A DNA stretch of 6,580 nucleotides from Candidatus Njordarchaeota archaeon (GCA_029856055.1 JAHQWF010000086.1:1-6580); one strand, 5' to 3'; shown: positions 1-5,035, counted from the stretch's first letter. Notes: a model not told the origin generated them from the sequence alone. Numbers and translations are program-made.

Positions 1-208
1 CTCCATATCTTTTCTCAGCGCCACCAGCTATACCTTTCATTAAGAAGACGGGGTCCTCCTCAGAGATCTTGATAATAATCTTACCTCCACTAGCTTCAAT
101 CTCTACCTCCTGACCAATCTTCAATCCTATTCTCTTCCTAATATTCTCCGGGATGGTAATTCTGAATCCTGACAAGATTTTTACTTTGCTTTTCAATTTA
201 TTTTGCAT
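1..208 (-). CDS. AbrB/MazE/SpoVT-type swapped-hairpin DNA-binding protein, probable VapB-like antitoxin (5' part; gene runs off the left edge)
   Basis: This gene encodes a small AbrB-like DNA-binding protein; 69 residues are visible and the C-terminus lies outside the window. The N-terminus starts with a basic stretch (MQNKLKSKVKI) followed by the family pattern: a strand, then FRITIPENIRKRIGLKIGQ (about residues 15-33), then EVEIEASGGKIIIKI (34-48). This is the beta-alpha-beta swapped-hairpin fold that dimerises to bind DNA. A DPVFLMKGIAGG segment follows, and archaeal AbrB-type antitoxins commonly have a DP..xxxxG linker there before the toxin-binding tail. The start is the ATG at 208-206: upstream in frame no ATG, GTG or TTG occurs before a stop at 250-248. 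No Shine-Dalgarno is visible, so a leaderless message is likely. By analogy with archaeal VapBC loci, a PIN-domain toxin may follow just beyond position 1; this is inference. The alternative is a stand-alone transcription regulator. Confidence 0.85.
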   Translation of the reverse strand, partial: MQNKLKSKVKILSGFRITIPENIRKRIGLKIGQEVEIEASGGKIIIKISEEDPVFLMKGIAGGAEKRYG

Positions 209-352
209 TTGTGTATCGCTATAAAATGTATTTTTATTATTAATACATTATTAAAAATATCCTTCTAATATGTTAGTGGTCAAGTAATATTTTACATTAA
301 TGATTTTATAATGAAACTTTAAAGGCATTCAAGCTATAAGTAGTTGTTTAGT
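209..352. promoter_or_regulatory. Divergent AT-rich intergenic region between the AbrB gene and the radical SAM gene
   Basis: This very AT-rich spacer must hold promoters for both flanking genes. For the plus strand the best box is GAAAC followed by TTTAAA (314-323), a BRE-like plus TATA-like pair centred near 320, about 27 bases before a start site near 347. A second candidate, TTTTATA, lies at 304-310. For the minus strand only a loose A/T-rich box (about 231-243) sits at the expected distance from the ATG at 208. Assignments rest on spacing alone, so they are tentative. Confidence 0.4.
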
Positions 353-1573
353 ATGGTCTTAGGCTTTAAAAAATATGTTAAGAATTCTAGTAAATGCGTT
401 AATTGTGGTACATGCTCTTTAATTGTTTCATGTCCTTCCCCACATAGGTGTATTGGTTGTAGATCTTGTTACCTTGCGTGCCCAAATAAAGCTATTATCG
501 AGATACCAGATCAAAGCGATAGGAAAATGGTGGAGATTTCTATAGATGGAGCCGTACACAAGGTACCTGAGTACATCACAGTTAAGCAAGCCTTAGAGCT
601 TCTTGGCTTCCGATTCACTAAGTTTCCTGAAAAAGAAGCTTTATTCTCCCCATGCGAAACAGGGGGGTGTTTTGCCTGCGCTCTTATCATTGATGGTGAA
701 TTAAAACCATCTTGCCATACTCCAGTTATGGATGGATTAAGAATAAAAACCGATATATCTTCTCACGAACCTTTGAGGATAGTCGAGGGATTCCAGCCGC
801 ATCCCGTGGGCGGCGTTGGTACTCCATATTGGTTAAAGCGGAGGGGATACTATATTGAAGTAGCCTGCTTTTCAGCCGGCTGCAATCTACGTTGCCCTAC
901 ATGCCAGAATTTCCATGTCACATATAATAGCTCTCTGAAACCTCTTACTTCTAGAGAAGCAGCAAAATTACTCACGTCCTGTAGAGTCCGCTTTGGTGTT
1001 GATCGCTTAGCTATTAGCGGTGGTGAACCAACATTAAATAGACGTTGGTTAATAGAGTTCTTCAGGGAATTAAAGGGGAGGAATCCTGATAAGAAAGCCA
1101 GGCTTCATCTAGACACGAACACGACCCTCTTAACACAAGATTACATAGATGAGTTAGTAGAGGTGGGCGTGACAGATATTGGAGCGGATCTTAAGGCACT
1201 TGATCTAGATACATTCCAATTAATCACGGGAATAAGTGATAAGAATCTAGCGAGAAAATACTTGGAGACCTCATGGAGAGCAGTAAAATACATAGTAGAT
1301 AATTATTATCCAGATGAAATATTCTTAGGAATAGGGATTCCATATAACAGAGCTTTTTACCCCTCTATAGAAAAGTTATATCGATTTGGAGAAAAAATAG
1401 CTAAGATAGATCCAGATGTGCAAGTAGTTGTATTGGATTACCGGCCAGAATTCAGAAGAAGGGACATAGATAGACCATCATTCAACGAGATGTTTGAAGT
1501 AAAAAGAATACTGGAAGAAAGCGGTCTTAATACAGTTATTGTGCAAACAATTTATGGCCACATAGGGCCATGA
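353..1573 (+). CDS. Radical SAM enzyme with N-terminal two-cluster ferredoxin and [2Fe-2S] segments
   Basis: This is a predicted radical SAM protein of 406 residues from the ATG at 353; a TTG at 344 in the same frame would add three residues, and an in-frame stop lies just before it. No Shine-Dalgarno is seen, so it is probably leaderless. The core carries the SAM-cluster motif CNLRCPTCQNF (Cys177, Cys181, Cys184) and an ISGGEPT motif (about 221-227) that contacts SAM, as in PFL-activating-enzyme-like proteins. Ahead of it lie two cysteine groups. Cys15, 18, 21, 27 and Cys33, 36, 39, 43 (the second as CxxCxxCxxxCP) resemble a dicluster [4Fe-4S] ferredoxin. Cys101-x4-Cys106-x2-Cys109-x11-Cys121 matches a plant-type or NuoG-like [2Fe-2S] site, ending in CHTPVMDG. 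The protein could therefore hold up to four clusters, the N-terminal ones perhaps feeding electrons to the SAM cluster. Known radical SAM enzymes cleave SAM to a 5'-deoxyadenosyl radical; the substrate here is unknown. No glycyl-radical partner or biosynthetic neighbour is visible. It is cytoplasmic (no signal peptide) and probably monocistronic. Confidence 0.9.
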   Translation: MVLGFKKYVKNSSKCVNCGTCSLIVSCPSPHRCIGCRSCYLACPNKAIIEIPDQSDRKMVEISIDGAVHKVPEYITVKQALELLGFRFTKFPEKEALFSPCETGGCFACALIIDGELKPSCHTPVMDGLRIKTDISSHEPLRIVEGFQPHPVGGVGTPYWLKRRGYYIEVACFSAGCNLRCPTCQNFHVTYNSSLKPLTSREAAKLLTSCRVRFGVDRLAISGGEPTLNRRWLIEFFRELKGRNPDKKARLHLDTNTTLLTQDYIDELVEVGVTDIGADLKALDLDTFQLITGISDKNLARKYLETSWRAVKYIVDNYYPDEIFLGIGIPYNRAFYPSIEKLYRFGEKIAKIDPDVQVVVLDYRPEFRRRDIDRPSFNEMFEVKRILEESGLNTVIVQTIYGHIGP

Positions 1574-1600
1574 ACACATTAAAAATTCTAATTAAAATGA

Positions 1601-2098
1601 TTAATATGGTAGTTTTTCTAGCCTCGTTAATTCTCCTAAGATTTCATTGATTTCTTTATTAGAAATAATCTTAGTATTAATTAGAAATTCTACGAGTTCG
1701 CGTGGAGTATATATACGGGCTAGTTTTTTTACTTCACTTTGCTGAAAATCTTTATCTCCAGATACTATAGGCATGTTTAGTTGCATAGCGCAAATCAATA
1801 ATGCTCTATCCTGGTAATCTTCAACTAGATGACTAAATTTATCCATCTCACCCACATATATATTTTGAGGAATCCACTCAATACTCATTGCACTTAATGT
1901 GAATTCAATCTCTTCATCAGAATAAGACAGTTTATATTTAAGAATCTGGGCAATCTCGTCTCGAATACTCTCTGGAGATAAAAGTTTAATTCTTCCAAGA
2001 ATACCTAGATATACTATTAAACCAGGAATAGAGGCTATTTTATAGAGAGCTGAGAACAATACATTAGAATCAACTAGTATCTCTACTTTATGACTCAT
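1601..2098 (-). CDS. PIN-domain ribonuclease, toxin of a VapBC-like pair
   Basis: This 165-residue protein has the PIN-fold acidic residues in order: Asp10 in ILVDSNVLFSAL, Glu48 in ESIRDEIAQIL, Asp97 in DYQDRALLICA, and Asp115/Asp117 in VSGDKDF. In known PIN toxins these hold Mg2+ or Mn2+ and cleave RNA, often tRNA or rRNA. All expected acids are present, so the enzyme looks intact. Its length is slightly above a typical 130-150-residue VapC because of a C-terminal tail (about 132-165, helical, ending EKLPY), and it resembles the COG1569-like 'putative toxin, PIN family' group more than classical VapC. The start is the ATG at 2098, preceded by a strong Shine-Dalgarno GGAGGAT (2112-2106), nine bases from GGAGG to the ATG. 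It overlaps the 3' end of the upstream RHH gene by 11 bases, so the two are translationally coupled. It converges on the radical SAM gene, with 27 bases between the stop codons. The cellular target cannot be read from the sequence. Confidence 0.88.
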   Translation of the reverse strand: MSHKVEILVDSNVLFSALYKIASIPGLIVYLGILGRIKLLSPESIRDEIAQILKYKLSYSDEEIEFTLSAMSIEWIPQNIYVGEMDKFSHLVEDYQDRALLICAMQLNMPIVSGDKDFQQSEVKKLARIYTPRELVEFLINTKIISNKEINEILGELTRLEKLPY

Positions 2099-2306
2099 TA
2101 AGAATATCCTCCAGCGTTAAAGAAGTCTCACTTAATCTCTTCTTAAAAAGAACACTAGCCTCTAGAAACCTAACTTTTTTAAACTCCTTAATTAACATAT
2201 TTATTAACTCATCAAAGTTCTTAACACCTATCTCTATCTTAAGCCTATGTAACTCAGCCCTAGTTTTTCTAGAAACCGCAATAGTAGTTTTCAACTTGAT
2301 CACCAT
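2088..2306 (-). CDS. Ribbon-helix-helix antitoxin of the PIN pair
   Basis: This small basic protein has 72 residues from the ATG at 2306. The pattern is an RHH DNA-binding fold: a strand IKLKTTIAV (about 3-10), helix A SRKTRAELHRLKIEIG (11-26), a loop with VKNFDE, and helix B ELINMLIKEFKK (about 32-43). A tail (about 44-72, LSETSLTLEDILNES) follows and in such antitoxins usually binds and blocks the PIN active site. It lies directly before and overlaps the PIN toxin gene, the classical antitoxin-first order. Start choice: an ATG at 2324 would add six residues (MILYFY) encoded inside an A/T repeat, while the ATG at 2306 has a TATA-like box centred near 2330, fitting a leaderless transcript. 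A third possibility is TTG at 2294, three bases after GGTGATC, which would begin exactly at the RHH strand. RHH dimers usually repress their own promoter; that is expected here but not shown. Confidence 0.8.
   Translation of the reverse strand: MVIKLKTTIAVSRKTRAELHRLKIEIGVKNFDELINMLIKEFKKVRFLEASVLFKKRLSETSLTLEDILNES
2099..2112 (-). promoter_or_regulatory. Strong internal Shine-Dalgarno for the PIN toxin gene
   Basis: The minus strand reads GGAGGAT (2112-2106) nine bases before the ATG at 2098, and it lies inside the last codons of the antitoxin gene. It matches the archaeal 16S 3' end and supports coupled translation of toxin after antitoxin. The antitoxin itself has no comparable site upstream of its ATG. 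Confidence 0.7.
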
Positions 2307-2340
2307 ATAAAAATATAAAATCATAAAAATATAAAAATAT
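2307..2340 (-). promoter_or_regulatory. Promoter of the RHH-PIN operon, with a 16-base-period direct repeat
   Basis: The 14-base sequence ATAAAAATATAAAA (plus strand) occurs at 2307-2320 and again at 2323-2336, exactly 16 bases apart. Read on the minus strand each copy is a TATA-like box. The upstream copy is centred about 24 bases from the ATG at 2306, which suits a leaderless start. The duplicate could be a second box, an operator for the RHH protein, or simple A/T slippage. Confidence 0.5.
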
Positions 2341-2359
2341 AATCAAATAACCTTAACAT

Positions 2360-2365
2360 AAAAAA
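2360..2365 (-). terminator. Oligo-T stretch after the HEPN-MNT operon
   Basis: The minus strand reads GTTTTTTATG about 28 bases after the stop codon of the nucleotidyltransferase gene. Archaeal RNA polymerase terminates on such T runs without needing a strong hairpin, and none is evident here. The site also lies just before the promoter of the next operon. Confidence 0.4.
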
Positions 2366-2392
2366 CAAAGCAATAACTCGCCACTCTTCATC

Positions 2393-2710
2393 TTATTCTG
2401 ATCGTGATTTAGTGATGTGTCTTAAATACCATTTTGCTTCTTCTTCGTTGACTAGATGTATTTCATAGGGGTGATAGAGCGGTAGTCCAGCTTCGTCCTC
2501 TATCTTAGAAATAATTTCAGCTCTTTTTTTTCCATCTCTTGGAAGATGTTTAATTACTATTAAGATATCTACATCACTTCCACCGGTTGCTTTCCCCTCT
2601 ATCACACTACCAAATATTACTACTCTACAATCTCCAAGTATCTTTTTTGCTGCTTTCTCAATTTTTTTGCTCCATTTTTCCCACTCTTTAAGTAATTTTA
2701 GTTGGTTCAT
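2393..2710 (-). CDS. Minimal nucleotidyltransferase (MNT) of a HEPN-MNT pair
   Basis: This 105-residue protein has the polymerase-beta-type nucleotidyltransferase core: FGS at residues 33-35, a loop EGKATGG, then SDVDILIV with Asp46 and Asp48 as metal ligands, giving GS-x10-DxD. A later acid, Glu83 in HPYEIHLV, may be the third ligand. In characterised HEPN-MNT modules the MNT antitoxin transfers AMP to the HEPN toxin and silences it; that role is inferred here from family and context. Start choice: the ATG at 2710 lies one base after the HEPN stop codon (TAGAATG). A TTG at 2734 would extend it by eight residues (MLEVLKYR) into the HEPN gene. A GAGGT motif (2728-2724) lies 13 bases before the ATG, rather far, so reinitiation from the HEPN stop is likely. 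The usual ARG of GSxARG is replaced by IEG. It is cytoplasmic. Confidence 0.88.
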   Translation of the reverse strand: MNQLKLLKEWEKWSKKIEKAAKKILGDCRVVIFGSVIEGKATGGSDVDILIVIKHLPRDGKKRAEIISKIEDEAGLPLYHPYEIHLVNEEEAKWYLRHITKSRSE

Positions 2711-2711
2711 T

Positions 2712-3110
2712 CTATACTTCAAGACCTCTAACAAATTTAATCACCTTATCAGCAAACTCTACTAATTCTTTTGCTTCCTCTTCATCATATGTTCTTGGGA
2801 GATACCTTGAAGAAATATATGCTTCTTCTAGTCTAATAAAGAGACCACGATTTTTTTTAACAAATTCATCTATCTCGTAAGCTTTCCCTGGGAAAATTAC
2901 TCTTAAAGCTCCCATAATTTCCCTTATTGAATGTATTCTTGGAATAGTTCCTGTATTCTTCAAAACTATAGCTTTTAGATATAATTGAACTGCTTGTTCA
3001 GCTAGAAATACAGATAAATCATAATGTTTATTAGATAGCTCTCTTACTGCAGCTTCTAGCATTATTTTTGAACGTTGCTCTAATAACTTAACTTCCTCTA
3101 AATGGCTCAA
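2712..3110 (-). CDS. HEPN-domain protein (COG2250-like), partner of the MNT nucleotidyltransferase
   Basis: This all-helical protein of 132 residues has the COG2250-type HEPN pattern: a first helix with LLEQRSKIMLEAAVREL (about 9-25), then YDLSVFLAEQAVQLYLKAIVL (30-50), the IPRIHSIREIMGAL segment (57-69), and LEEAYISSRYLP (94-105) near the C-terminus. HEPN proteins of toxin pairs are often RNases with an RX4-6H motif. None is visible here: after Arg102 no histidine follows, and the only histidine in the C-terminal three quarters is His60. It may be non-catalytic or use other residues. It starts at TTG 3110, preceded by GGTGGAT (3121-3115) with six bases from GGTGG to the TTG, which is better supported than any in-frame ATG (next at residue 17). 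It precedes and nearly abuts the MNT gene, forming a two-gene operon, toxin-like gene first. Confidence 0.87.
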   Translation of the reverse strand: MSHLEEVKLLEQRSKIMLEAAVRELSNKHYDLSVFLAEQAVQLYLKAIVLKNTGTIPRIHSIREIMGALRVIFPGKAYEIDEFVKKNRGLFIRLEEAYISSRYLPRTYDEEEAKELVEFADKVIKFVRGLEV

Positions 3111-3150
3111 TAGAATCCACCAATAAATAGCACATATTATTTAAAGTAAA
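3111..3150 (-). promoter_or_regulatory. Promoter and Shine-Dalgarno of the HEPN-MNT operon
   Basis: On the minus strand ACTTTAAATAATA gives a TATA-like TTTAAATA (3145-3138), and GGTGGATTCTA (3121-3111) directly precedes the TTG start codon. A start site about 26 bases from the box centre would fall near 3116, inside the Shine-Dalgarno, so transcription may begin slightly upstream of that or from another box. The TATA call is tentative; the Shine-Dalgarno is clear. Confidence 0.45.
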
Positions 3151-3388
3151 ATCGGGAAATAGATAAATGTTTTATGAACAAGTTAAAAATACGTATAGCT
3201 AAAGTTAGTATAATTAGCCTATCATTTAATTTTCTTAAGTTGTAACAGTATAACATCATCTAAAGTCAAAAAAAGACACCCTTAGGACGATTAAGAGCCT
3301 ATTTTTACGTTAATTTCATACTCTCTATTTTTAATGCTTTTAGCCTTAAATTTATGAAAGATAATTGATAGCTAATGCGAGAGATAAA
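3151..3388. other. AT-rich intergenic spacer with no supported gene
   Basis: This stretch separates the nucleotidyltransferase-fusion gene from the HEPN-MNT operon. It has no tRNA, no repeat array and no convincing C/D-box RNA. The minus strand has one 40-codon open frame (3259-3137) of low-complexity character with no good ribosome site, which I do not call. The only structured element seen is the hairpin plus T-run listed separately. Confidence 0.5.
3268..3301 (-). terminator. Possible terminator downstream of the 536-residue nucleotidyltransferase fusion gene
   Basis: On the minus strand a short inverted repeat, TAGG (3301-3298) with CCTA (3286-3283), is followed seven to nine bases later by seven T residues (3274-3268). 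It lies about 90-120 bases after the stop codon at 3389. The stem is weak (four pairs, long loop), but a T7 run alone can terminate archaeal transcription. Confidence 0.4.
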
Positions 3389-4999
3389 TTATTTTGTTAT
3401 TTCTGTTATTACTTTTCCTTCCTTGTCTTTTTTGAGAACTCGTCTTATTGTTTCTTCTGATACTTCTAGGATTTTTGCTATGTCTTTTATGTTTTTTAGT
3501 CCTAATTCTCTGTATGAGTATGAAACAGCGTGTCTTGTAGCTATTGTTTGGAGTTTTCTTAGGTACGGGATATGTATTTTCTCTGTTCTCGCTGTTTCTT
3601 TCGACACTATGTATGTTGTGATGCAGATGTGTTTGTTCAGGATTTTTTCTTGTTTTAGTATTTCGTTGATTAGCTCTTTCCAATTGATTTCTCCCTTCCT
3701 TATTATGATCTTGGCGTCTTCTATGTCACGTGGTCTTCCAGATACTAGTTTTGTTAATAATAGGTCTGTGTCATCGAGCACAATTAGGGTTAATTTATTG
3801 TATTTCTTTTTCATAGCCCGTTTCATCATTTCTTCTGTAGGCTTTAGTTCACCAACTCTCTTTAGGTATAGGTCGATTCTAGATGATTTTCCTTTCTCGT
3901 ATACTTTGATTTTTCCTGAAGACTTTAGTTCGTAACCTAGTTTAAGTAGTGTGTCCTCCATAGCATCAAGATCCCTCTCACTTAATAATGCTATATCTAC
4001 GTCTTTTGTACTTATCTTATACCCTTTAAGAACCATTGCAGCGCCTCCGAAAATGATTATTTTTAATTCTTTATCGAGAGAATTACCTATCTCTTTGAAT
4101 ACTCCTTCATGGAAATGTCTCTTTTCGAATTTAGTGATGTCTATGTTATACTTTTCTGCTAGTCTCCTGAATTCACTCCATGTCAGAAATACTGGGTATT
4201 CTGTTCCAGAGAGATATTTATCCATTATTGATAATTTATAGATTTGATTAAACCACTTAGCATAGACATAGAGTTTCTCATGGTCTAATTGATAGTATAA
4301 TTTTGCGTAGAGAAGAGCTACTAGCGTGTTTTCGTATTTTGTTTTAGCTACAATCAGTGAGTGAATTATTACCTCCTCGTCGCTCAAGTCTTTGGGTGGA
4401 TAAATGTAATAATCTCTTGGTGTTTCGATCGCTATGTTGTATTTGGGATAAATGCTAAAGGCTGTTTTGGTTCCCTGAGCCTCAAATCCTTTTGGAACCT
4501 CCTTTATGATGTGGTAGACATCCCCATAAATTACTCGTGCTTCTGGCTCTATTCCTTCTATGAATCTCGAAAACTGCTGCACGAAAACTCTTATCAATGG
4601 ATCATCAACAAGACGATAAGTATCATTCTCCTTAATCACTATGCCTTTCAATGTAAGATTATTAAGAACCCTTCTAACATATTTCTCTGAGAAACCAGCT
4701 TCTAGAGATATCTGAAGAGAACTCTTAGGCTCAAATAGCTTGGATAGAATAACTGGCGTACTCCCTCTGAGGATAGGAATTAACCCATACTTATTATCTA
4801 GCTGTATGATCATATCAGCGAAAAATGGTACTGCTTCAACATGCCCTCTACCGAGCTTAATTAGTCCCCAACTATTTAGTTTCTTTAATATCTGGGTAAC
4901 ACGTGAATAACTAAGCCCTAATTTATTAGCTAGATCTCTAGTTTTGATGCTTTTTATCCTTGAAACTAGGATTAAAACTTTAATCTCAGACACATTCAT
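3389..4999 (-). CDS. Multidomain winged-helix / AbiEii-like nucleotidyltransferase fusion, putative single-chain toxin-antitoxin or defence protein
   Basis: Domains read in order over 536 residues. A MarR-like winged helix spans about 3-55 (recognition helix near LGLSYSRVTQILKKLNSWG, wing LIKLGRGHVEAV). A second winged helix spans about 86-131 (SLEAGFSEKYVRRVLNNLTLKG, wing IVIKENDTYRLVD). A middle region of about 133-290 includes FLTWSEFRRLAEKY (271-284), which recalls the C-terminal domain of AbiEi-type antitoxins. A nucleotidyltransferase at about 312-450 carries FGGAAMVLKGY, KDVDIAL (Asp333, Asp335), a likely third acid Asp376 in RIDLYLK, and SGRPRDIEDAKIII (420-433), typical of AbiEii/DUF1814-DUF6036 enzymes. 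A C-terminal HTH lies at about 502-523 (KNIKDIAKILEVSEETIRRVLKK). All acids are present, so activity is plausible. AbiEii-type toxins transfer nucleotides, in some cases to tRNA 3' ends; AbiEi represses the operon. Joining both in one chain is unlike the usual two-gene AbiE. The ATG at 4999 has a well-placed TATA box. A plain regulator with an NTase domain is the alternative. Confidence 0.85.
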   Translation of the reverse strand: MNVSEIKVLILVSRIKSIKTRDLANKLGLSYSRVTQILKKLNSWGLIKLGRGHVEAVPFFADMIIQLDNKYGLIPILRGSTPVILSKLFEPKSSLQISLEAGFSEKYVRRVLNNLTLKGIVIKENDTYRLVDDPLIRVFVQQFSRFIEGIEPEARVIYGDVYHIIKEVPKGFEAQGTKTAFSIYPKYNIAIETPRDYYIYPPKDLSDEEVIIHSLIVAKTKYENTLVALLYAKLYYQLDHEKLYVYAKWFNQIYKLSIMDKYLSGTEYPVFLTWSEFRRLAEKYNIDITKFEKRHFHEGVFKEIGNSLDKELKIIIFGGAAMVLKGYKISTKDVDIALLSERDLDAMEDTLLKLGYELKSSGKIKVYEKGKSSRIDLYLKRVGELKPTEEMMKRAMKKKYNKLTLIVLDDTDLLLTKLVSGRPRDIEDAKIIIRKGEINWKELINEILKQEKILNKHICITTYIVSKETARTEKIHIPYLRKLQTIATRHAVSYSYRELGLKNIKDIAKILEVSEETIRRVLKKDKEGKVITEITK

Positions 5000-5035
5000 A
5001 TTTAATCCCCAATAGGATATATTATTTTAAAAATA
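5000..5035 (-). promoter_or_regulatory. Leaderless promoter with a short inverted repeat before the nucleotidyltransferase fusion gene
   Basis: The minus strand carries TTTAAAATAA (5031-5022), centred about 27 bases before the ATG at 4999, the normal archaeal spacing when transcription starts at the start codon. Between box and ATG lies ATCC-N6-GGAT (5018-5005 on this strand), an inverted repeat where a bound protein would block transcription initiation. Autoregulation by the encoded winged-helix domains is inference. Confidence 0.55.

Noticed and set aside
344..352. TTG 344 as start of the radical SAM gene
   Set aside because: It adds only three residues; the ATG at 353 is the simpler start, and there is no Shine-Dalgarno favouring the TTG. 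It cannot be excluded.
1574..1620. Bidirectional terminator between the convergent radical SAM and PIN genes
   Set aside because: There are only T5 runs (plus 1613-1617; minus about 1585-1581) with no stem, and the plus-strand one lies within the PIN coding region, so it is too weak to annotate.
3137..3259. 40-codon minus-strand open frame in the spacer before the HEPN operon
   Set aside because: It has low-complexity Leu/Ile/Arg content, no close Shine-Dalgarno, and overlaps the HEPN-MNT promoter; chance is sufficient.
3195..3262. Possible C/D-box guide RNA on the minus strand (GATGATG near 3260, ATGATAG near 3220)
   Set aside because: The C box is imperfect, no proper CTGA D box occurs at the right spacing, and no terminal stem is seen.
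3372..3683. Minus-strand open frame of about 103 codons overlapping the 3' end of the fusion gene in another frame
   Set aside because: Its product is almost only Arg, Lys, Asn, Thr and Ser, a frame-shifted reading of the real gene; the true frame continues intact through the HTH to its stop at 3389.
3375..3935. Long plus-strand open frame (about 186 codons) opposite the fusion gene's 3' half
   Set aside because: It lies wholly antisense to a gene with clear domains, has a Ser/Phe/Leu/Ile-rich composition expected from the complement of AT-rich Lys/Glu codons, and matches no family I recognise.
4361..4690. Plus-strand open frame opposite the fusion gene's 5' half, and a similar one at 3951-4241
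   Set aside because: Both are antisense shadows with no ribosome site, promoter or family pattern.
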